From JAWXVD01 sp044425705 (GTDB lineage: Bacteria > Bacillota > Clostridia > Lachnospirales > Lachnospiraceae): a stretch of DNA of 5,253 nucleotides. The notes under the pieces were generated by a model. That model ran no database searches. It was not told the origin of the DNA and worked only from the letters and a program-made list of their open reading frames with translations. Where the stretch lies: positions 1-5,253 of the forward strand of contig JAWXVD010000184.1 in NCBI GenBank assembly GCA_044425705.1, read 5' to 3'. This document shows positions 1 to 4,434 of the stretch, piece after piece (within the stretch, counting starts at the first letter, position 1; each line of letters opens with the position of its first letter). The translations under genes were made by a program, and so were the position numbers.

Positions 1-64
1 GATGAATCTACTAGGCGATTTACCAGAGTCTAACCAAATTAGTTTGTTTGATTTTGGAATGTAG
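1..64 (+). CDS. polC: DNA polymerase III PolC-type, C-terminal end (partial)
   Basis: Only the last 20 codons and the TAG stop (62-64) are present; the reading frame is 2, 5, 8 and so on. The residues end LPESNQISLFDFGM. The stretch LPESNQ-x-SLF matches the C-terminus of Gram-positive PolC, the main replicative polymerase, whose terminal QLSLF-type pentapeptide is the known binding motif for the DnaN sliding clamp. Here the pentapeptide is QISLF (35-49) and is followed by four extra residues, DFGM, whereas in B. subtilis PolC the motif is at the very end (from memory). PolC just upstream of rimP-nusA is a common Firmicutes arrangement, which supports the call; here fchA, folD and a tRNA gene lie between. 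The gene starts outside the window. Confidence 0.85.
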   Translation, partial: MNLLGDLPESNQISLFDFGM

Positions 65-72
65 AGAAGAAA

Positions 73-78
73 AGGATG
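73..78 (+). promoter_or_regulatory. Ribosome binding site that decides the fchA start
   Basis: AGGATG at 73-78 is the best Shine-Dalgarno-like match before fchA. It overlaps the upstream ATG (76) and so cannot serve it, but lies 9 nt before the in-frame ATG at 88. The upstream ATG has only a weak purine run (GAGAAGA, 64-70) at a usable distance. This favours initiation at 88. Confidence 0.5.
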
Positions 79-735
79 AAAAGCGAAATGAATAAGGAAA
101 TAAAAGGTTTTTTTGAGGAGTTGTCGTCAGGGAGTCCTACGCCTGGTGGTGGTGGCGCTAGTGCAATGATTGGGATGGTGTGTAGTGCTTTGTGTAGTAT
201 GGTTGGAAATTTGACTAGTGGAAAGAAAAAGTATGCCGAATATCAAGAGGAGATTGAGGGGATTTTGGAGCAGGCAAAGGGGGCAACAGATCGATTGTAT
301 CAATTGATTGATGAGGATGCCTTGGCGTTTGCGCCTTTGGCGAAGGCTTATGGAATTCCAAAAGATCAAGCTGATAGGGAAGAAATTTTGGAAGCAGCGC
401 TTGTAGTAGCGGCACAAGTGCCTATGGAAATTGTAGAGGAAGTTTATAAACTGATTCCTATGATGGAGCAGTTGGTGGACAAAGGCTCTAGGCTAGCTAT
501 TAGTGATGTAGCGGTAGCGGCAGCAGCCTGTGAAGGGGCGTTAAAAGGTGCTGTGATGAATGTTTATATCAATACCAAGTTGATGAAAAATAGAGAAGTT
601 GCTATCGAAATGAATGAAAAAGCACAATCTCTTGTGGCAGATGGTGTTGCACGTTGTCAATCGGTTTATGGACAAATTACAGAACAATTATTGGGGGAGA
701 AGAGTGAGTTATTTCTCAGGAGTAAAGATTTGTGA
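76..735 (+). CDS. fchA: Methenyl-tetrahydrofolate cyclohydrolase, cyclodeaminase/cyclohydrolase (FchA) family
   Basis: FchA interconverts 5,10-methenyl-THF and 10-formyl-THF in the cytoplasm. The family also includes the formimino-THF cyclodeaminase domain of histidine catabolism. Visible family signatures are the N-terminal SGSPTPGGGGASA (18-30), IDEDALAF (78-85, the conserved acidic patch), and SDVAVAAAACEGAL (143-156) followed by NVYINTKLM. The 219-aa length suits a stand-alone single-domain member; there is no formiminotransferase domain. The gene starts 11 bp after polC and is followed 51 bp later by folD, which carries out the next step and seems to have lost cyclohydrolase residues. 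That context favours cyclohydrolase over cyclodeaminase, since no histidine-degradation gene is present. The ATG at 76 gives 219 aa; the ATG at 88 (215 aa, MNKEIKGFF) has a better-placed ribosome binding site and may be the true start. GC is visibly higher than in nusA. Confidence 0.88.
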   Translation: MKSEMNKEIKGFFEELSSGSPTPGGGGASAMIGMVCSALCSMVGNLTSGKKKYAEYQEEIEGILEQAKGATDRLYQLIDEDALAFAPLAKAYGIPKDQADREEILEAALVVAAQVPMEIVEEVYKLIPMMEQLVDKGSRLAISDVAVAAAACEGALKGAVMNVYINTKLMKNREVAIEMNEKAQSLVADGVARCQSVYGQITEQLLGEKSELFLRSKDL

Positions 736-786
736 AGATGCAAGGATTATTGGTTGTCAGAATTTGAGAAAGGGAGGGAAATCTGA

Positions 787-1650
787 ATGAAAGAATTAAG
801 AGGAATGCCAGTAGTGAAAGGATTACTGGAGGGATTTGGTATAGAGACAAAGAAATTAAAGGAAAAAGGAATTATTCCTAAACTAGTAGTGATTCGAGTG
901 GGAGCTAGAGAGGATGATTTGGCTTATGAAAGAGGCATCTATAAACGTTTTGGAGCAGTAGATGCTTTGGTGGAAACAAAAGAATTGTCAGAGGAAGTAT
1001 CACAAGGTGAGCTGGAAGATTTGATTCATACTTTGAATCAGGATGATGGTGTGCATGGTATCTTGTTGTTTCGTCCCTTACCAAAGCATTTAAACGAAAA
1101 TGAAATTAAAGAGTTAATTCTAGAAGAAAAAGATGTAGATTGCATGGGTAGTGCAAATAATGCCCATGTATTTGCTGGTGATGGAGTGGGTTATCCTCCA
1201 TGTACGCCACAAGCCGTGATGGAATTATTGGATTTTTATGGAATTTCATTGACTGGCAAAAAAGTTACCATTGTAGGACGTAGTATGGTTGTTGGAAAAC
1301 CACTTGCCATGTTAATGTTAGCGAAAAATGCTACAGTTACCATATGTCACACAAGAACCCAGAATTTAGAGGAGGAATGCAAAAGAGCTGATATTTTAGT
1401 AGCTTGTGCAGGAGTGGCTAAAATGATTACAAAAGAATTTGTATCAGAGAATCAAGTGGTTATTGATGTAGGAATCAATATGGTAGATGATGCATTATGT
1501 GGTGATGTGGATTTTGAAGAAGTTGCAGATGCGGTAGCTAGTATTACACCGGTACCAGGTGGGATTGGTAATGTGACCACATCGGTATTATTAAAACACA
1601 CTATTATGAGTGCATTAAAGAATATGTGTAACAGTTCAGCCATGCAATAA
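787..1650 (+). CDS. folD: 5,10-methylene-tetrahydrofolate dehydrogenase, FolD family, probably dehydrogenase only
   Basis: FolD oxidises 5,10-methylene-THF to methenyl-THF with NAD(P), and in most bacteria also hydrolyses methenyl-THF. The 287 aa match the family length. The dinucleotide-binding motif GRSMVVGKP is at 164-172, KDVD at 115-118, PPCTPQAV at 137-144, and the C-terminal signature TPVPGGIGNVT at 254-264 (GN replaces the usual GP). The YxxxK motif that carries the cyclohydrolase Lys in bifunctional enzymes reads Y47-E-R-G-I51, and the usual QLPLP reads FRPLP (95-99), so both the Lys and the Gln are absent while the Asp of KDVD remains. This fits division of labour with FchA upstream. 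A good ribosome binding site, GGGAGGG (772-778), lies 8 nt before the ATG. The last seven codons (C281 to Q287) come almost wholly from the left end of a palindromic element (1628-1780), so the native C-terminus may have been replaced. Cofactor preference cannot be read. Confidence 0.93.
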   Translation: MKELRGMPVVKGLLEGFGIETKKLKEKGIIPKLVVIRVGAREDDLAYERGIYKRFGAVDALVETKELSEEVSQGELEDLIHTLNQDDGVHGILLFRPLPKHLNENEIKELILEEKDVDCMGSANNAHVFAGDGVGYPPCTPQAVMELLDFYGISLTGKKVTIVGRSMVVGKPLAMLMLAKNATVTICHTRTQNLEEECKRADILVACAGVAKMITKEFVSENQVVIDVGINMVDDALCGDVDFEEVADAVASITPVPGGIGNVTTSVLLKHTIMSALKNMCNSSAMQ

Positions 1651-1780
1651 AAAAGAATAAAAATTGGCGAGGGAGCTTGCTCACTAAGACAATTTACATT
1701 CTTTTTTATTATATGGCGCTCCGCCACACCGAAAAGTAGTCACTTTAGTGACGGATTTGAGGTGATGGCTGAACTGTTAC
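1628..1780. repeat. 153-bp palindromic element with 16-bp terminal inverted repeats, MITE-like or structured RNA
   Basis: The ends are perfect inverted repeats: GTAACAGTTCAGCCAT at 1628-1643 and its exact complement ATGGCTGAACTGTTAC at 1765-1780. Inside lie three more self-complementary units: a long A/T-rich stem (1646-1710), TGGCG-CTC-CGCCA (1714-1726) and GTCACT-TT-AGTGAC (1739-1752). As RNA this folds into a closing 16-bp helix with three branches. No transposase gene is present, and I see no clean target-site duplication at the borders. The left end lies within folD. I infer a miniature non-autonomous repeat or a structured 3'-UTR; I do not recognise a named family. The inverted repeats themselves are certain. 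Confidence 0.7.
1646..1710. repeat. Inner inverted repeat of the palindromic element (stem-loop)
   Basis: AATAAAAAAGAAT (1646-1658) is exactly complementary to ATTCTTTTTTATT (1698-1710). After a 2-nt internal loop on each side, AAATTG (1661-1666) pairs with CAATTT (1690-1695), and GAGC-TT-GCTC (1673-1682) forms a small tip. The left arm begins two bases before the folD TAA, so the stop codon is inside the stem. It could act as a 3'-end stabiliser or weak terminator of the folD transcript, but the T-run lies within the right arm instead of after it, so it is not a standard intrinsic terminator. Confidence 0.6.
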
Positions 1781-1816
1781 GAAAATGTAGAGAGATGTAA
1801 CAACGTATACAGATAA

Positions 1817-1857
1817 AAAAACGGCATGTACAGGAATTTCCTATACATGCCGTTTTT
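1817..1857. terminator. Bidirectional intrinsic terminator between folD and tRNA-Glu
   Basis: AAAAACGGCATGTA (1817-1830) pairs over 14 bp with TACATGCCGTTTTT (1844-1857). The 13-nt loop can itself pair AGGA with TCCT. The plus strand ends in five T residues. The minus strand has a run of seven (complement of 1815-1821) and is therefore the stronger terminator. It would end convergent transcription: polC/fchA/folD from the left and tRNA-Glu from the right. Confidence 0.9.
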
Positions 1858-1893
1858 CGGGTTGGGCTGTTCGCTATTTCTAACATACAGTCG

Positions 1894-1965
1894 CAGCTCG
1901 TACGGGAATCGAACCCGTGTTTCCGCCGTGAGAGGGCAGCGTCTTGACCGCTTGACCAACGAGCC
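1894..1965 (-). tRNA. tRNA-Glu, anticodon CTC
   Basis: Read on the minus strand, the molecule runs from GGCTCGT (5' acceptor arm, ending at 1965) to ACGAGCT plus discriminator G (1894). The acceptor stem has 7 pairs, with a G-U at the top. The D-stem is GTC/GAC, the anticodon stem CTGCC/GGCGG with loop CTCTCAC, and the T-arm ACGGG-TTCGAAT-CCCGT. Loop positions 34-36 are CTC, which reads the Glu codon GAG. The 3' CCA is not encoded (the next bases read CGA) and must be added after transcription. The body closely resembles the usual Firmicutes tRNA-Glu(TTC), with a C at position 34 and a wobble pair in the anticodon stem. The gene is solitary, with its own promoter to the right and a strong terminator 36 bp after its end. 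Confidence 0.95.
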
Positions 1966-1983
1966 GAATTTCAATGCTTTTTT

Positions 1984-2012
1984 ATTCTATTACAAAGTTG
2001 AACAAAATGCAA
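1984..2012 (-). promoter_or_regulatory. Sigma-A-type promoter of tRNA-Glu
   Basis: On the minus strand the -35 box is TTGCAT (complement of 2007-2012) and the -10 box is TAGAAT (complement of 1984-1989), with a 17-bp spacer. The tRNA 5' end lies 18 bp past the -10 box, leaving a short 5' leader for RNase P. Directly upstream of the -35 box the minus strand carries long A-tracts (complement of about 2014-2046), resembling an UP element as often found at stable-RNA promoters. Confidence 0.75.
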
Positions 2013-2066
2013 GAACTTTTTTATTTTTTTTATTTTACATTTTTATGAGAAATCCAAGGATTTTCC

Positions 2067-2095
2067 TTGCATTTTGAATAGAGAAGTGCTATACT
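2067..2095 (+). promoter_or_regulatory. Sigma-A-type promoter of the rimP-nusA-infB operon
   Basis: TTGCAT (2067-2072) and TATACT (2090-2095) are separated by exactly 17 bp, so a start near 2102 is expected. This would leave a leader of about 120 nt before rimP. It diverges from the tRNA-Glu promoter and carries the same 11 bases, CTTGCATTTTG, around its -35 box. A short palindrome, CAAGGA-TTT-TCCTTG (2055-2069), overlaps the -35 box and could be an operator, although no regulator is identifiable. Confidence 0.75.
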
Positions 2096-2122
2096 TCAAA
2101 TAGTTTGAATATTGTTACTAGT

Positions 2123-2157
2123 TAGAGTGGGTCGAAAGAATCCGCTCTATTTATTTT
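2123..2157 (+). terminator. Leader hairpin with T-rich tract before rimP, candidate attenuator
   Basis: TAGAGTGGGT (2123-2132) pairs with ATCCGCTCTA (2140-2149) over 10 bp, including two G-U pairs. The loop is CGAAAGA, and TTTATTTT (2150-2157) follows. It lies about 20 nt downstream of the predicted transcription start and about 70 nt upstream of rimP, so it would terminate the operon's own transcript early unless bypassed. The operon encodes NusA, a factor that acts on terminator hairpins, so autoregulation is a plausible inference. No convincing antiterminator pairing was found inside the predicted transcript. Confidence 0.65.
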
Positions 2158-2225
2158 GTAAGGGTAAAATGTAACGATATCAATGGTAAAAAAGAAAACT
2201 GAATATGGAAAGATGAGGTGAATGA

Positions 2226-2690
2226 ATGTCTAAAAGAGAGACATATGAAGCCAGAACAGAAGCATTATTACAACCCATCGTAGAAGCCAATCAAGTAGAG
2301 GTATATGATGTGGAGTATGTCAAGGAAGGGAGCGACTGGTATTTACGTGTTTATTTAGATAAACCAGAAGGCGTAAATATTATTGATTGTGAGAATGTAA
2401 GTAGAGCACTTTCGGCACAAATGGATGTAGAAGATTTTATTACTGATGCTTATATTTTAGAAGTGAGTAGTCCTGGACTTGGAAGAACATTAAAAAAAGC
2501 AAAGCACTTTGAAAAATCAATGGGGGAGGAAGTGGAGATAAGAACTTATAAACCGATTGAAAAATGCAAAGAGTTTGTTGGAATATTAAAAGCCTATGAA
2601 GATGGGAATGTAACCATTGAAACAGAAGAAAAGGAAATGGTATTTGCAAAATCTGATATAGCGCTAGTACGTTTAACATTTGATTTTTAA
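2226..2690 (+). CDS. rimP: Ribosome maturation factor RimP
   Basis: RimP (formerly YhbC/YlxS) binds the free 30S subunit and is needed for its late maturation. The 154 aa match the family length. The N-terminal alpha/beta domain contains YDVEYVKEG (27-35), WYLRVYLDK (38-46) and DCENVSRAL (54-62). The diagnostic VSSPGLGR lies at 80-87 at the junction to the C-terminal SH3-like barrel (about 90-152). The start ATG at 2226 follows GAGGTG (2215-2220) by 5 nt; an ATG at 2222 is out of frame. It is the first gene of the operon, 23 bp before nusA, and follows a promoter and leader hairpin. Confidence 0.95.
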   Translation: MSKRETYEARTEALLQPIVEANQVEVYDVEYVKEGSDWYLRVYLDKPEGVNIIDCENVSRALSAQMDVEDFITDAYILEVSSPGLGRTLKKAKHFEKSMGEEVEIRTYKPIEKCKEFVGILKAYEDGNVTIETEEKEMVFAKSDIALVRLTFDF

Positions 2691-2713
2691 GATAGAAAGG
2701 GATGTAGATTAAA

Positions 2714-3850
2714 ATGAACAAAGAATTATTAGAGGCATTGAATATTTTAGAAAAAGAAAAAGAGATTAGCAAAGAAACATTATTTGAAGCAATTGAAAAT
2801 TCTCTAATCACTGCTTGTAAAAACCATTTTGGAAAAGCAGATAATGTAAAGGTTGAAATTGACAGAGATACATGTGAGTTTTTATGTTATGCAGAAAAAG
2901 AAGTAGTAGAAACACTAGAAGAAGTAGAAGATGAATTGCTTCAAATTGCATTAGAAAAAGCTGTAGAAATTTCAAAAAAAGCTAAAGTAGGTGATACTTT
3001 ACATGTGGAGATCAAATCAAAAGAATTTGGTCGTATTGCAACACAAAATGCTAAAAATGTAATTTTACAAAAAATTCGTGAAGAAGAGAGAAGTGTTGTT
3101 TATAATCAATACTTTGAAAAAGAAAAAGATATCGTAACAGGTATTGTACAACGTTATGTGGGTAGAAACATCAGCATTAATTTAGGAAAGGCAGATGCAC
3201 TCTTAAATGAAAGCGAACAAGTAAGAGGAGAAGTGTTTAAGCCAACAGAAAGAATTAAACTTTATATCATAGAAGTGAAAAATACACCAAAGGGTCCAAG
3301 AATTTCAGTAAGTCGTACCCATCCTGAATTGGTAAAAAGATTATTTGAATCAGAAGTAACAGAAATCAAAGATGGTACTGTTGAAATCAGAAGTATCGCC
3401 AGAGAAGCTGGAAGTAGAAGTAAATTAGCAGTTTGGTCAAATGACCCTAATGTAGATGCTGTGGGTGCTTGTGTAGGTATGAATGGCGCCAGAGTAAATG
3501 CTATTGTAGAAGAATTGAGAGGCGAAAAAATTGATGTTGTAAACTGGGATGAAAATCCTGGTAATTTAATTCAAAATGCATTAGCACCTGCTAAAATTGT
3601 TGCAGTTTTTGCTGATCCAGATGATAAAACAGCAAAAGTTGTTGTTCCAGATTATCAATTATCATTAGCTATCGGAAAAGAAGGTCAAAATGCTAGGTTA
3701 GCAGCTAGATTGACTGGTTATAAAATTGATATAAAAAGTGAAACACAAGCGAAAGATGCAGAAGGTTTCCGCTATGAAGATTATATGGAAGACGAAGAAT
3801 TCGAAAATGAAGATTTTTATGAAGAGGAAGTAGAAATTGCAGAAGAATAA
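2714..3850 (+). CDS. nusA: Transcription termination/antitermination factor NusA
   Basis: NusA binds RNA polymerase near the RNA exit channel and modulates pausing, intrinsic termination and antitermination. Domain order is clear: N-terminal polymerase-binding domain (about 1-125), S1 domain (about 139-203, from DIVTGIVQRYVG), KH1 with GMNG at 255-258 preceded by VGACV, and KH2 with GKEG at 321-324. An acidic tail follows (about 355-378: DYMEDEEFENEDFYEEE). At 378 aa it is the short Firmicutes form, without the two C-terminal acidic repeats of E. coli NusA. A purine-rich site, GAAAGGG (2695-2701), lies 12 nt before the ATG, slightly far. The 3' end overlaps the rnpM start and supplies its ribosome binding site. 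Confidence 0.97.
   Translation: MNKELLEALNILEKEKEISKETLFEAIENSLITACKNHFGKADNVKVEIDRDTCEFLCYAEKEVVETLEEVEDELLQIALEKAVEISKKAKVGDTLHVEIKSKEFGRIATQNAKNVILQKIREEERSVVYNQYFEKEKDIVTGIVQRYVGRNISINLGKADALLNESEQVRGEVFKPTERIKLYIIEVKNTPKGPRISVSRTHPELVKRLFESEVTEIKDGTVEIRSIAREAGSRSKLAVWSNDPNVDAVGACVGMNGARVNAIVEELRGEKIDVVNWDENPGNLIQNALAPAKIVAVFADPDDKTAKVVVPDYQLSLAIGKEGQNARLAARLTGYKIDIKSETQAKDAEGFRYEDYMEDEEFENEDFYEEEVEIAEE
3823..3828 (+). promoter_or_regulatory. Ribosome binding site inside nusA supporting the rnpM UUG start
   Basis: AGAGGA at 3823-3828, within the acidic-tail codons of nusA, lies 8 nt before TTG 3837. The alternative in-frame ATG at 3861 has only a weak AAGAAG upstream and would remove KKIP, which family members usually carry. 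Confidence 0.6.
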
Positions 3851-4109
3851 GAAGATTCCTATGAGACAGTGTGTGGGATGTGGTGAAATGAAAAGTAAAA
3901 AAGAAATGATGCGAGTACTAAAAACCACAGAAGGTCCCATTGTTCTTGATGTAACAGGTAAAAAGAATGGAAGAGGTGCATATCTTTGTAAGTCTGCTGA
4001 ATGTTTAAAGAAAGCTAGAAAAAACAAAGGGTTAGAGCGTTCTTTCAAGATGTGTATTCCAAATGAAGTTTATGATAGTTTGGAAAAGGAGTTTGATACA
4101 ATTGAATGA
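3837..4109 (+). CDS. rnpM: RNase P modulator RnpM (YlxR family, DUF448)
   Basis: YlxR proteins are small RNA-binding proteins encoded between nusA and infB; the B. subtilis member binds RNase P RNA and was renamed RnpM. The 90-aa product shows the family core KKIPMRQCVGCGEMKSKKEM (5-24) and the GRGAYLC motif (45-51). Four cysteines in two pairs, C12/C15 and C51/C56, could form a metal site; many homologues lack some of them, so this is an inference. The start is TTG at 3837, overlapping nusA by 14 bp and preceded by AGAGGA; homology at KKIPMRQC requires a start upstream of the ATG at 3861. The stop overlaps the start of ylxQ, so nusA, rnpM and ylxQ are probably translationally coupled. Confidence 0.9.
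   Translation: MQKNKKIPMRQCVGCGEMKSKKEMMRVLKTTEGPIVLDVTGKKNGRGAYLCKSAECLKKARKNKGLERSFKMCIPNEVYDSLEKEFDTIE
4086..4091 (+). promoter_or_regulatory. Ribosome binding site inside rnpM supporting the ylxQ UUG start
   Basis: AAGGAG at 4086-4091 lies 10 nt before TTG 4102. The alternative ATG at 4063 has no comparable site and would add 13 residues (MKFMIVWKR...) that do not look like the family. Confidence 0.7.
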
Positions 4110-4416
4110 AGTTAAAATTTTCTCGTTATTAGGATTAGCAACTAGATCTAGAAATGTTGTCAGTGGAGAATTTATGTCAGATAAATCTGTGAAAAGTGGC
4201 AAGGCACATCTTGTTATCGTTGGAGCAGATGCATCCGATAATACAAAAAAAATGTTTATCAATATGTGTGAATTTTATGAAGTACCATGTAGAGTGTTCG
4301 GAACGAAGGTAGAATTAGGGCACGCTATGGGAAAAGAATTGCGATCTTCACTAGCAATTACAGATGCTGGATTTGCAAAATCCTTAATTAAATTATTAGA
4401 TCAGTCAAACAGTTAA
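4102..4416 (+). CDS. ylxQ: L7Ae/L30e/S12e/Gadd45-family RNA-binding protein YlxQ
   Basis: This is a small kink-turn RNA-binding-type protein (104 aa), the bacterial relative of ribosomal protein L7Ae, regularly encoded between ylxR and infB. Its exact role is unsettled. Recognisable segments are LLGLATRSRNVVSGE (9-23), the KSGKAHLVIVGADAS core (31-45) and the C-terminal ELGHAMGKE, all typical of the family fold. I start it at TTG 4102 because the family begins just before FSLLGLA and AAGGAG is correctly placed. The longer ATG start at 4063 would lie deep in rnpM. The gene overlaps rnpM by 8 bp and ends 18 bp before infB. Confidence 0.88.
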   Translation: MNEVKIFSLLGLATRSRNVVSGEFMSDKSVKSGKAHLVIVGADASDNTKKMFINMCEFYEVPCRVFGTKVELGHAMGKELRSSLAITDAGFAKSLIKLLDQSNS

Positions 4417-4434
4417 CGGAGGTAGTTACGTAGA

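Noticed and set aside
1452..1727. Minus-strand open frame over the folD end and palindromic element
   Set aside because: It is antisense to folD; its MAE-like starts come from the element's inverted repeat and no ribosome binding site or conserved domain is visible.
1621..1790. Target-site duplication flanking the palindromic element
   Set aside because: Bases just outside the two ends (AATATGT on the left, GAAAATG on the right) do not form a direct repeat at the borders.
1777..2077. Open frames on both strands crossing the terminator, tRNA-Glu and promoter region
   Set aside because: They run through a tRNA gene and a strong terminator hairpin, have no ribosome binding site and low-complexity translations.
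2098..2152. Antiterminator pairing of AAATAG (2098-2103) with CTATTT (2147-2152)
   Set aside because: The left arm lies at or before the predicted transcription start, so it is probably not in the RNA.
4063..4101. ATG start for ylxQ at 4063
   Set aside because: It adds 13 residues unlike the family, lies deep within rnpM and lacks a ribosome binding site; TTG 4102 is better.
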